64,000 bases of DNA, taken from NCBI RefSeq assembly GCF_964656455.1, contig NC_135720.1:54338598-54402597 (forward strand). Reading direction: 5' to 3'. Position 1 is the stretch's first letter; the number at the start of each line of letters is the position of its first letter. The notes beneath the pieces are model-generated. The model was given only the letters and a program-made list of their open reading frames with translations, was not told the origin of the DNA and ran no database searches. This document shows, one piece after another, positions 25,736 through 35,700 of this stretch. The stretch comes from Halichoerus grypus. Its lineage: Eukaryota > Chordata > Mammalia > Carnivora > Phocidae. The translations under genes and the position numbers were made by a program.

Positions 25736-27280
25736 AAGAAAATAACTTGTCCAAATGGGCTCAGGATAGACTTTTGATTGGCATACTCTGTATCTCCTAT
25801 TTAAAGAATAGTTTGGTTTCTGTCTTTATTTCTGTGACAAGCTGCTTCTCATTTGTTGCTTTGACTTCTCTCTTATACCTCATCTCCTTTGGCAATCTTG
25901 ATTCAATTCAATTTGGCGTTTATTGACATCTTATAATTTTCAGCTCTATATCAGCCCTGTGGGAGACACAAGAGGTCCCGTTCTCTAAGGCTTGGGTGGG
26001 CTTGGCTTTCATGTCCTCATTAAAGTGCTTTGGAAGCAGGTTGATAAAAATTATCTTCTAATCCTTAAAAGCCATCCAAATGGACAGTTGACAACTCAGC
26101 CTAGTCTCAATTGGGAGGTTAGTGAAAATGTCACAAAATATGCTAGGCATGGATGTTGATGTTTCTGATGTAAACTGTAACTGAAGCTGAAGATGGTGCA
26201 ATATAAATCCTGTCTTATGACAAATCCAATCCCCAGGAGTGAGACCACAGGCTGATTCATTTATCTTTCATATGTTTTGGGACAAGCACAATTTTTCCAA
26301 AATCTGAAATTGTCTATTATAGGAATGTATGCCTAAGGGCAATATAAATGAAGATATTCCTGGCACTAACATCTCCTGAGTTATAAGGATAAGGATCTCT
26401 AAGATCTTATCTTAAAAAACCTACAATGTTGTGTGAATTTTTTCCCACACCTCTTTTGTTTTATTGGCAGATCAAGGAAGGGAAATGCTAACCTAGTTAT
26501 TAGTTTGACTCAATAGACCCCCTTGTCTGAGGAAAAAAAAAAAAGTGATATGAATGGTAACAACCCCAAAATAAACTCATGCTGGCATTCACCACTCTCC
26601 TCTGAGGAATAAAAACTAGATCTTGTTCTTTTAAGTGTTTATATTTTGTATAACTTTAAAATCTTATAAAACAGAAAGGAAAAGGTGAGGCCAAGGCAAC
26701 TGAGGGCAAGAGCGATTACACTGGGTCCGTAAGTACCAGGATAGAAGGGATACTGAGGACCTCTGCCACCCGCTCAGAACACCAAACCCAGATCCTTCTC
26801 ACATTAAACATACAATAAACCCAGAAGGCTTTCGCTGCGGCTCTTGCCATTGAAAATGTTCAAACTGGCTTCCAGAATTCTCCGCATCACTGGGAGGAAG
26901 GGGACCGCCCAATGAACTTCCAGCTAAACACTCTTGAATTCTAATTGTTGTTGTTTTTTTCCTTCCCACTGTATTCCCAGGAACCAAATTGAGTTCACAA
27001 GAAAATATTAAACTATTTAAGAAGTCACGTGCTTAAACTTTGATGCTGACTCTAAAAACAAGAGGCCTAATGTCTTGGATTCATTTGTTTGGGGGGGGTG
27101 TTTTTTGTTGTTTTGCATTCCAGTCATTTTGGCATTTACCAAGTGACTAATACTCCTTGGCAATATCAGTTTATGCTGAACCCAGGACCTTTCATTCAGG
27201 CCAAGTATGCTCATGATTATTCAGGTATTTTTGTGAGGTTAGCTGGCCCAATCACTTAAAACTCTGTATGGTCAACACAA
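25736..27280. other. Unique DNA, nothing recognised
   Basis: An A-run at 26533-26544 and a G-run near 27091-27098 are the only low-complexity spots. No gene is supported. Confidence 0.4.
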
Positions 27281-27480
27281 TATTTTCTCATTTGTTTTCT
27301 TATTTGATCCTTAAAACTGACCTATGAGGTAGACTGAAAAGGTTTGATTATTCACCTTCCACAGATGGGGAAAGCAGACCCAGGGAGGCTAATTTAGACC
27401 CAATTATACTAATTTCAGCCTTAATAAGTAGCAGAGTTAAGGCTTACAACTAAGTTTCCCCTCTGCAGGCTCAGAATTGT
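27281..27480 (-). mobile_element. MIR SINE
   Basis: Antisense MIR: TTATTTGATCCTTAAAACTG, CCTATGAGGTAGACTG, ACAGATGGGGAAAGCAGACC, AAGTAGCAGAGTTAAGGC. Confidence 0.75.
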
Positions 27481-28930
27481 TCCCACCACACAGGAGGCGA
27501 TACGGTCAAAGAAATTGTGGGCTGGGTGTAAATCCCCACCCTGCCAACCGCCGGCTGCCTGACTTGATTATTTCAGCAAAGATAAGACCTTTCAGAGAAG
27601 TCAGTGGCCCAGGCATGACGATGACCAGCTGCTCCTCAAATTGATCATCTCTGAATGTTTATCTTTATTTAGCGAGGGTATAGATAAACTGATTTTCTAA
27701 TAACAAAAATTCATCGTATCTTTGTTTTAAACAATATGTCCATCCCCTTGTCTTATAGCTCCAGCTCCTTTAAGTCAAAAGTGTTAATGGCCCATATACA
27801 CTGCATTAAAGACCTAGAGCAGCATGAGGAGAAGCTCCACACGGTACGTTACTTGAGAATGCCCCCTTCGGATACACCCCTCTCCCAGGTCTCTCCTCTC
27901 TCTCCCTTTCTCTTTCAGTGTCCCTCCTCCCCAGCTCTGACATCCTGTTCACAGGTCTTATGCCTCCTGAAATCTCTCTCCCTTTCTTGGCAGAGTAACT
28001 TAACTTCGTCTCAGCTGCTCTCCCTCTAAACTTGCACCCTCCCTCTACAGAATAATAGAAATCTTCAAGTATGTCAAAGATCATTTCACTGGGAGTAAAG
28101 ACTTCCTTGAACTCAACAAACCAAAGAACCAGGGCTAAGCAGCAGACTCTATCTGATGAGGAGTAAGGCAGTAAGGACATTGTTAAAATACGTATGTAAA
28201 TTTTGTCTTGCTATTTGATTAAATTCAAAGGAGGGATTAATACACGTGCTAAGCAGAAGTGGGGCCAATTTACGTTTCACCAGTTTTATAAGAAACCATG
28301 GGATAAAACCATTCTGAGTTGATGCCATATTCCCAATCAATTTCAAAATATTTAAATTCCTTTCATTGTGTTTTTTCAACTCTTTTAGAAGATTTAGTAA
28401 TTCTAAAATAGCCTCAAAATATATGAAGTAAAATTTATAGCACTATAGGTAGAAATGCAAAAATACAATAACCTACTAGATTTCAATACATCTTAGTTAT
28501 TTGAAGGTCAAAAAATCACTAAAATGTAGAGCATTGAGTAACATAACTAATATACGTGATCTAATAGGCATGTCTACAGATCCTGCACCCAACAGTTAGA
28601 GAATGTACATCCTTCTCAAGCACACCAAAACATTTTTCAAAAAAAAAAACCAAAAAAATTAATGTGAAACAACTGAGAAGGAAGAGATTCTGTGATACAG
28701 ATAAGCATTAACTTGATTCTCTTTTTAAATTTTTTTCTTGATTTTGAACATTACTAGCACTAAGTGAGCATAATCCTTATAATCATTGTTCCTGAAGCCA
28801 TGATCACCCTTGTGAAACCCATCATTTTTTTTCCATTTGCAGACCCTGCCATGAATTGAGAGGGAACTGCTTGCATCTTTGACAACATAATTAAATTGTA
28901 TGAGCAATCTGACTCAGCTGTTCATGTTTC
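27481..28930. other. Unique DNA with a pyrimidine-rich tract
   Basis: The 27,875-28,025 stretch is CT-rich and creates long frames on both strands with no protein family features. An A-rich run lies at about 28640-28650. No gene is seen. Confidence 0.4.
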
Positions 28931-29280
28931 TTTTTTTCAGCTTTACTGTGGTATAACTGACAAATAAAATAGTAAGATATTTAAAGTGTACATTGTGATA
29001 ATTTGATATACATACACATTGTAAAAGGATCTCACAGTCGAGTTAATTAACGTAGCCATTACCTCACATATTTGCTTTATTTTATTTTTGGTGAGAACAT
29101 TTAAATTCTATTCTCTTAACAAATTTCAATTATACAATACAGTGTTATCAACTATAGTCACCATGCTGTACATTAGATCCCCAAACCTTATGCAGCTTAT
29201 AACTGAAAGTGTGTACCCTTTTATTAACCTCTCCCTATTTTCTCTACTCCCTAACCCCTGGCAACCACTTTTCTACTCCT

Positions 29281-29294
29281 TCTAAATGTTTGAC
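29281..29294 (+). repeat. Target-site duplication, left, of NDUFS5 retrocopy
   Basis: TCTAAATGTTTGAC; partner at 29802-29815 with two mismatches. Typical length for L1-mediated insertion. Confidence 0.75.
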
Positions 29295-29801
29295 TTTTTT
29301 TTTTTTTTAGGATAGAGCAATCCTTTATTTTTAGACACTTTCACAAAGAGGTTTTCAGTAAATGAACTTTCTAGTGGAGAAGAGAGAACATGAAAATCAG
29401 CCTCCAGCCATCAGCAGCAGCTCTGCTCAGGGCCTAGGATCCTCCTTGCCCAAGTGGTGAGGTGGAGGTGTGTACTTCCCTTCCTTTATTAGTTTATCTC
29501 GCTGCCTCGTGATGTCACTCAGACGTTTCATCGTTTTCTGCCGAAGCAGACATTCTACAAAATCATCAAACTCTATCTTGCACTCTTTCTCTGCACAGGT
29601 ACCACCGATTCCATGCGCACATTCTATCCATTCTTTTTCAAAAGCATGGCATCGACCTGGAATCTTGTGAGGTTGCTCAGCACTTTGGATTGTCATCCAA
29701 TGATCTAAGTTAAGGCCCAGCCTTTTCTGCACATCAAAGAAAGGCATGGCATCGCGTGGCGGTGCCCTCGTCTCCTTGCTGGCCGCCGCTACCGGATGAT
29801 C
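29295..29801 (-). pseudogene. NDUFS5 processed retrocopy (intronless, ORF intact)
   Basis: A spliced cDNA copy of NDUFS5 inserted in an L1. Hallmarks seen: no introns across the whole frame, a poly(A) tail read as the T-run 29295-29310, a polyadenylation signal AATAAA (minus strand, 29331-29326) about 15 bases before the tail, a GC-rich 5' leader (GGTAGCGGCGGCCAGCAAGG), and flanking direct repeats TCTAAATGTTTGAC (29281-29294) and TCTAAAAGTTTAAC (29802-29815) with two mismatches. The parent gene is multi-exonic in mammals, so this is not the parent. No promoter is visible. Whether it is transcribed is unknown, so it is placed as a pseudogene even though the frame is open. Confidence 0.9.
29427..29747 (-). 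CDS. Open frame of NDUFS5 retrocopy, 106 aa
   Basis: Encodes a full-length homologue of NADH:ubiquinone oxidoreductase subunit S5 (15 kDa). In the parent this is an accessory subunit of complex I on the intermembrane-space side, imported and oxidised by the MIA40 pathway. The 106 residues equal the usual mammalian length. The twin CX9C motifs are intact: C33/C43 in the segment [16 protein letters not shown], and C56/C66 in [14 protein letters not shown]. There is an extra cysteine at position 51, where I recall arginine in the human protein. The end ([16 protein letters not shown]) is conserved. By memory, about four of five residues match human, with no indel or stop. Substitutions cluster around residues 74-81. 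A second, out-of-frame ATG at 29752-29750 lies just upstream and opens a 15-codon overlapping frame. No evidence of expression is visible. Confidence 0.8.
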   Translation of the reverse strand: MPFFDVQKRLGLNLDHWMTIQSAEQPHKIPGRCHAFEKEWIECAHGIGGTCAEKECKIEFDDFVECLLRQKTMKRLSDITRQRDKLIKEGKYTPPPHHLGKEDPRP

Positions 29802-29815
29802 TCTAAAAGTTTAAC
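29802..29815 (+). repeat. Target-site duplication, right, of NDUFS5 retrocopy
   Basis: TCTAAAAGTTTAAC, continuing into the host L1. Confidence 0.75.
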
Positions 29816-30296
29816 TTTTTTTAATTAAGATTTTTTTTTATTTAAGATTTTTAAGATTTTCCAAGATTTAAGAGACACCATTTAGTATTTGTCTTTCTCT
29901 CCATCTGGCTTATTTCACTTAGCATTGAGATCTATCCATGTTATCACAGATGGCAGGATTTTATTCTTTCTCATAGCTGAATAATTTTCCTTTGTATGTA
30001 TGAACCACATCTTCTTTTTCCACTCATCCACTGATGCACATTTAGGTTGTTTCCATACCTTGCCTGTAATAAACACTGGAATGCAGATATCTCTTCAATA
30101 ACCTGTTTTCATTTCCTTCGGATATATACCCAGAAGTGGGATTGCTGGATCGTATGGTAGTTCTCTTTAATTTTTTGTGGAATTTTTGTACTGTTTTCCA
30201 TAGTGATGGTACCCATTTACATTCCCATAAGTTCCTTTTAAATAGTTTTTTCTGCAACTGCTCAGTTGTTTCGCTCTTTCATTGGGGTCATCTTCT

Positions 30297-30420
30297 AAAC
30301 ATTGGTTTCCTCATCTGGAAAATGAGGATAGTATTTACGTGCACTGGTTTGATGAGAATTAAATGAGATGCTCTAATATAACACACCTAATCACAGTGTC
30401 TGTTCATGGGAGGTAATAGG
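30297..30420 (+). mobile_element. MIR SINE fragment
   Basis: TTTCCTCATCTGGAAAATGA, GATGAGAATTAAATGAGATG and CACAGTGTCTGTTCATGGG follow the MIR core-to-tail order. Confidence 0.75.
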
Positions 30421-30508
30421 CAAATCTGTGTCCTCACCCTTACCCACATATGCCCACAGTGCTTCTTCCATCACTCCAGACCAAACTCCCATCAAATATC
30501 GTCAACTT

Positions 30509-30692
30509 GGGCACCTGGGTGGTTCAGTTGGTTAAGCAGCTGCCTTCAGCTCAGGTCATAACCCCGGAGTCCCGGGATCGAGTCCCGCATCGGGCTCCCT
30601 GGCAGGGAGTCTCTTCCTCCCTCTGACCCTACCCCCTCTTGTGCTCTCTCTCTCTCTCAAATAAATAAAAAAATAAAATCTTAAAAAAAAAA
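30509..30692 (+). mobile_element. SINEC (Can-SINE, tRNA-Lys derived)
   Basis: Head GGGCACCTGGGTGGTTCAGT, B-box-like GGGATCGAGTCCC, CT-rich body, and AAATAAATAAAAAAATAAAA tail. Flanking duplications GTCAACTT (30501-30508) and GTCAACTT (30695-30702) belong to a slightly longer imperfect pair. Full length. Transcribed in the past by RNA polymerase III from its internal promoter and mobilised by L1. Confidence 0.95.
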
Positions 30693-30723
30693 ATTGTCAA
30701 CTTTCCTGGGGACAGGACCTTGT

Positions 30724-30784
30724 CTTTCTTCTTCTCCTCCTCCTTCTCCTCCTTCTCAGATGCCCCTCTTCTTCTTCTTCTCAA
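30724..30784 (+). repeat. CTT/CTC pyrimidine simple repeat
   Basis: A (CTT)n/(CTC)n mixture between two SINEs. Confidence 0.8.
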
Positions 30785-30798
30785 GACTTAATTATTTA

Positions 30799-30993
30799 GG
30801 GGTGCCTGGGTGGCTCAGTTGGTTAAGCAGCTGCATTCAGCCAGGTCATGATCCCAGGGTCCTGGGATCGAGCCTGTGTCGGGCTCCTTGCTCAGCAGAG
30901 AGCCTGCTTCTCCCTCTCCCTCTGTCTGCAGCTCTGCCAACTTGTGCTATCTTTCTGTGGGGAAAATTAAAAAAATATATATCTAAAAAAAAA
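30799..30993 (+). mobile_element. SINEC, diverged copy
   Basis: GGGGTGCCTGGGTGGCTCAG head and GGGATCGAGCC box. The body shows internal change (GTCTGCAGCTCTGCCAACTT) and a degraded tail (AAAATATATATCTAAAAAAA). Diverged flanking repeats AAGACTTAATTATTTAG / AAGACAATTTTTTAGAG. It inserted next to the tail of the L1 that follows. Confidence 0.92.
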
Positions 30994-30997
30994 GACA

Positions 30998-31840
30998 ATT
31001 TTTTAGAGTAGTTTCAGGCTCACCACAAAATTGCAAAATTACAGCGATTTCTCAGACACTCCTGTCCCCATACATGCACAGCCTCCTCCATTATCAGTGT
31101 CCCTCACCAGAGTGGTGCAATTGATTAACCTATGTCGACACATCATATTCACCCAAAGTCCTTATTTTACATTTCAGTTCATTCTTGGGGTTGTACATCC
31201 CATGGGTTCAGACAAATATATAATGACATAATGATATTATATTTTTACCACCTTAAAAAATCTTTTGTGCTCTGCCTATCCATTCCTCCTCTCCTTCCCC
31301 CAACCATAAAAACCATTAATATTTTTACTATCTCCGTAGTTTTACCTTTTCCAGAATGTCATATAGTCGGGATCATAGAATAGGTAGCCTTTTCAGATTG
31401 GCTTCTTTCATTTAGTAATATGCATTAAGTTTCCTCCATTTCTTTTCATGGCTTGATATCTCATTTCTTTTTAGCACTGAGTAATATTCCATTGTCTAGA
31501 TATACCACAGTTTATCCATTCACCTACTGAAAGATATCTTGGTTGCTTCCAAGTTTTGAACTATGAATAAAGCTGATATAAACATTCACATGCAGGTTTT
31601 TGTGTGGACATGTTTTCAACTCCTTTGGATGAATACCAAGGAGCACAATCAATGGATCATATGATAAGAGTATATTAGTTTTCTAACAAACGACCAAACT
31701 GTCTTCCAAAGTAGCTTTGCATTCCCAGCAGCAGTGAATGAGAGTTCTTCTTGCTCCACATCCTGTCCAATATTTGGTGTCAGTGTTCCAAATTTTGTCC
31801 ATTCTAATAGGTGTACAGTAGTATCTCGTTATTGTTTTAA
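30998..31840 (-). mobile_element. L1 LINE 3' end (older L1M type)
   Basis: Starts after a T-run with AGAGTAGTTTCAGGCTCACC and continues through CCAGAGTGGTGCAATTGATT, TTTTCCAGAATGTCATATAG, GAGTAATATTCCATTGTCTA, CTGAAAGATATCTTGGTTGC and TTCTAATAGGTGTACAGTAG. This is the antisense order of the old L1M 3' region, 5' truncated. It is the second minus-strand L1 within 3 kb. Confidence 0.88.
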
Positions 31841-31844
31841 GGCC

Positions 31845-31930
31845 TTGACTTTTTATCCCTTATGCTTAGCATAATGTGACAAATGCTGAGTATGGAGAAG
31901 TCCCTCAATAGATGTTTCTTAGTTGATTTT
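31845..31930 (+). mobile_element. MIR or L2 tail fragment
   Basis: TTAGCATAATGTGACAAATG...CCTCAATAGATGTTTCTTAG fits the shared 3' motif of MIR/L2. Confidence 0.5.
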
Positions 31931-33455
31931 CCAAGTTAAGTAGATTCTCTCTTTCTCTCCCTCTCCCTGCCCCTCTCAATTTCCACACATATATACATGC
32001 ATACACATACAACCATATGTATATACATATTTTAGCCTGAAATTTCCTTACATTTGTTAGTAACATGCACTTATGTGACAATAAAAGTATTATCTTTAGA
32101 AAAGAGGTAAGAAGTCTTGGTTACTCAACATGGTGAGCCATTGATTCTTATACATGAGAAAAAGTTAAAATGCCTACATTCATTGAAATTATCATATCTG
32201 TGGCAAGCAGGACCTTAGTTCTCAGGGTTCCACCTGGAAGATGAATGTTCCTTTTCCTTACAAGAATGATTTTATCTGCCAGTGAAGGATAAGGGGTCAT
32301 TTGAAGTGACAGAGGCCTGAAATGCTGCCTCCAAGAAATACTGTTGCTAGTTTTGGTTAATTCTTCCTCTCTGGCTGGAGTATAACTAACCCCCACAATG
32401 GAGTTTGCTACCTGACTCATGTTTTATTTGACTTCATTCTTAACCCATCTATGAGTGCTTTGTAGATTGGTGTTGTGTTTTGGAAATACAAAGAATGCTG
32501 GAGAATTCAAGTGAGGCTTTTAAAAATTGATCATTAATTTGGTAAATAACATCGTCCTAGCAAGAATGTTTGTTTGACCCTTGGAATATAAACATTTTTA
32601 GGAAGTATATTAACTAGTTTGTTAATTCAATTATAATTAATATCTTCTATTATTTTCTCTTACTCAAACACTACAGAATTATTTCCCTTGAGTCTCAATT
32701 ATTCCACATCTTTTTGCTGTGAGCCAGTCCTCAGTCATGCATGAAGCGTCTCCCATGTGCTGTGCACCATATTAGCCAAGACACCAGCGCCCTAACATGT
32801 GTAGAGATCCAGGCTAGAGTACACATGGAAGCTCACGTGACATATGCCTAAATATTTCAAGGTTGCAAATGACAAGATATGATCCATCCTCCCACCATGA
32901 TAAATATACCTTCATAACCACCTAGGAGACCAGGTTCAACTTTAGAACCCTCAGGTTCCTTGAGGCTTCAGGCTCCAGCTCTCTGCCTAACTGCCTGCTC
33001 CTCCTAGTCCTGCTCTAACCTCATCCCTGGACACCTCGCATGCACACATGTGGACAGTCTAGCCTGTTTATACAAGTTCTGTCCATATGCTTCACGAATA
33101 GCTGCCTTGGCCAGTCCTCGGATCTAGGAGTGAGCACACACGTTGTTGGTCCCTTCTTAGAGGACAGATCTTGGGAAAGGGCTTGTCAAGGCCCCAAAGG
33201 GAGGATTGGACCATTTGGATGGAGAATTCTTGGGCTCTAGGTAAGCAAAGCATGGTCTAGAAACAGGGAGCGTGGGATCTGGGTAGACATGGAATCCAGG
33301 AAGTCACATCCCTGGTCCTGCTGACTTCTCACCTCAGGGATAGGGACACTGCTGGAGGAGGGCCAAGGTAGGGTCTCTGAAGCACAACCCTCCGTTTTCA
33401 GGGTTTAAGAGCAGTGCATATGCTAGATAAGGAACTAAGATCCTGAATAGGCTGC
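31931..33455. other. Unique DNA, nothing recognised
   Basis: Contains a TACATGCATACACATACA-like AT/CA-rich tract near 31985-32030. No supported gene. Confidence 0.4.
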
Positions 33456-33459
33456 AGAT

Positions 33460-33670
33460 TGTTACCTCATAGTTCACTGAGGAGACAGACATATAAACAG
33501 TGAGCACTATACAATGTGGTGCATGCAATAATTTAGATATGTGTATTGTGCTAGCATGACAGAAGAGGGTGGTGTCACTAGTCAAGTCAGGAGAAGTGTC
33601 ATTGGAGCTCAGTCTTGAGAGATAAAGTACTCACCAGGCAATGTACACCTGGATGAGATGGCAAGGAAGA
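33460..33670 (-). mobile_element. L2 fragment
   Basis: Antisense L2 words: GAGGAGACAGACATATAAAC, CAATGTGGTGCATGCAATAA, GTCTTGAGAGATAAAG. Cut at its right by a SINE. Confidence 0.6.
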
Positions 33671-33868
33671 GGGGCGCCTGGGTGGCTCAGTTAGCTAAGC
33701 ATCCAACTCTTGGTTTTGGCTCAGGTCATGATCTCAGGGTCGTGGGATCGAGCCCCACAACCGGCTTTGCACTCAGCACAGAGTCTGCTTAAGATTCTCT
33801 CTCTGCCCCTCCCTCCTTGCACACTCTGTCCCTCTCTCAAATAAATAAATAAAGTTTAAAATAAATAA
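33671..33868 (+). mobile_element. SINEC (Can-SINE)
   Basis: GGGGCGCCTGGGTGGCTCAG head, GGTCGTGGGATCGAGCCCC box region, TGCCCCTCCCTCC body, and an AAATAAATAAATAAAG tail. Older subtype than the copy at 45 kb (GTCTGCTTAAGATTCTCTCT). I could not define a convincing target-site duplication. Confidence 0.95.
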
Positions 33869-34689
33869 CTGTGATTTTGAGAAGACCCAAGCCCTTTGTT
33901 AGTCTCCTAGGTCATGTCACATGCGCCCACAGTGAGGCTGTGTACACGAGCCACCTACAAATCAAGCAGGCTGGCGATACCCTCTCTGGAAGAAGGCGTG
34001 ACACAGGCTTCCAAGATTACAGAACTTCCTTGTGCCCATGTGTTTTCATGTTGATAAATGATTTGCCTTATGTACAAAATTTGATCTACCTGATTTAGTA
34101 TTATTTCACAAAGAGTTTATCTTGCTTGCAGTGAATCCAGGCCCCTCTGTTTCTCCTTCTGTATATGAATCCTTCATGGGATATTCAGGAAAACAGTGCC
34201 ATCCAAGAAAAATTAGCATTTAAAACTTTGGAATATAGTAGAAAGTTTGGATGAAGATGGGTTTATAATAACTGTAGAATTTCTAAAACCATGTACATTT
34301 ATGTTTCTCAAGTCATTCCTATCCTTGTTTTTCATTGATAAGGGTTGGCTGTAACTGATTTCACATGCAGTTCTCAGATTTCATCTCCCCTTTATATTTT
34401 CTTTTCCCCATCCCAGAAATAATATATAGAAACCATAATAGTTTAGTTCAATTCCTCTAAGAGAATAACTTGGCTTTTTGTTCCTGGGGCAATAATGTTT
34501 CATGTCTAATGATTAAGAATAAATTATGGGGCACACATTTCACTGGCAATCTAGGAAACAAATCAGTTGAAAAACTATGCCCTGAATTTCTCAACTATTC
34601 TTAAGATTGGGTCAAAGTACGGGAAGAAAATAAACTCTTGTTCAAATTCTTGCCAGGCTTAGCAAAATCTCCTTTTGGAGGAAGCATAT
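33869..34689. other. Unique DNA, nothing recognised
   Basis: The frame at 33871-34098 starts at the SINE tail and has no recognisable family. Confidence 0.4.
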
Positions 34690-34800
34690 TCAGGGTAAAC
34701 CCTCTGACTTGGCTTCTGTTCCTACTGGCACCCCATGGGATATTGGCTAAGTTGCTTAACGTCTCAGTGTAAGCTTTCCTATCTGCACAAGAGGCATTTG
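34690..34800 (+). mobile_element. MIR fragment (weak)
   Basis: GGCTAAGTTGCTTAACGTCT and TTTCCTATCTGCACAAGAGG match the MIR core order. Confidence 0.5.
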
Positions 34801-34813
34801 ATGATGATTATCT

Positions 34814-34905
34814 TGTCAACAAGCATTTATTGAGCATCTATTTCCGTGCGCCACTGTACTAGGTACTACCAAGATGCCTGCCCATCAGAGATATGGCAAA
34901 GATCA
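34814..34905 (-). mobile_element. L2 3'-end fragment
   Basis: CAACAAGCATTTATTGAGCA then ACTGTACTAGGTACTACC. Confidence 0.6.
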
Positions 34906-35274
34906 ATGAGATAACAAAACTAAAATGTTTTAATATCCTTGAAAGAATGAAGCTGTGCCAGACCAAGAGATTCTGAATTTAAAGATTCATAAAGGTGAAG
35001 ATGGTCATCACAGTTTTCATAATCTTCAATCTATTTAGTTGACATGGAGATAAGGATTAATCTCCATACAGAAGAGTTAGCACTGCACAGAGACAAGCTC
35101 TTGGAATATAAGTACAGACTACAGGATCTCCAAGGGGACTAGGGTAGAGAGCAAGCCTGGATAAATAGCTGCAAATTTATCATAAATACACTGGCAGTAA
35201 ATAAATAAATATTGAGCAAAATCATTGCCTATGAAGAACACTATGCTTTTTATGCTCCAATTGCCCTAGCAGAT

Positions 35275-35700
35275 TAATCCTCTGCCTTTCTCCACCCTAC
35301 TGTATGCGCTGGGCAACTGACCCCTAGGGACTCTGTCACCCAGTCTCCCCTGCCACTGCCTTCCAGTTCAGTTTGGCCAACAGGAAGCACCAGCAGGAGA
35401 TCAGAGGTGGGACAGAGATGGTGATCAGGGTGTTTCCTCCTGGCTCCCTGTCTTCTTCAGGTGGGTCTTTGGCAGGGACTGTAGTCTCCACTAGCTTCCA
35501 TGGGGAACATGTACCATCATTTCCTCCCCTTGCCCTTTACACCTAACAGTGGTAACAGCTTCCCACTGTTGCTGGTCTCTGGGTGCTTCAAAGTCTCTTA
35601 TTTGTTCTTTTGCCTGCCCATACCATTGTCAGTAGTTGTTTATTAAGCTGTCTTTACTGGAAACTTCTGGGGTGAATTCTTCTTCTTACCAGGCCCCTGA
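35275..35700 (+). mobile_element. Ancient LINE-type 3' end (tentative L1M class)
   Basis: CCAACAGGAAGCACCAGCAG, AGCTTCCCACTGTTGCTGGT, TGGGTGCTTCAAAGTCTC, TATTAAGCTGTCTTTACTGG and a terminal CCAGGCCCCTGACTAATATA. These form a well-known dispersed mammalian 3' end, and it may be related to the block at 10,200-10,985. Confidence 0.5.

Larger units (their letters stand above)
28931..30235 (-). mobile_element. L1 LINE 3' end (L1MA/L1MB age), split by a retrocopy
   Basis: A minus-strand L1. Its poly(A) tail appears as the T-run at 28931-28937, followed by CAGCTTTACTGTGGTATAAC, the antisense of the common mammalian L1 3' terminus. The element continues through GTGTTATCAACTATAGTCAC and, after an interruption at about 29295-29801, through ATCTGGCTTATTTCACTTAG, GATATATACCCAGAAGTGGG and ATTGCTGGATCGTATGGTAG to about 30,235. 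The 5' part is missing. It hosts the NDUFS5 retrocopy, so it is the older of the two. Confidence 0.88.

Noticed and set aside
27806..28180. 124-residue minus-strand open frame with RERERE-like charge
   Set aside because: Produced by a CT-rich tract (GA-rich on the minus strand); no protein family features.
29427..29747. The functional parental NDUFS5 gene
   Set aside because: No introns, an A-tail, target duplications and location inside an L1 all show a retrocopy.
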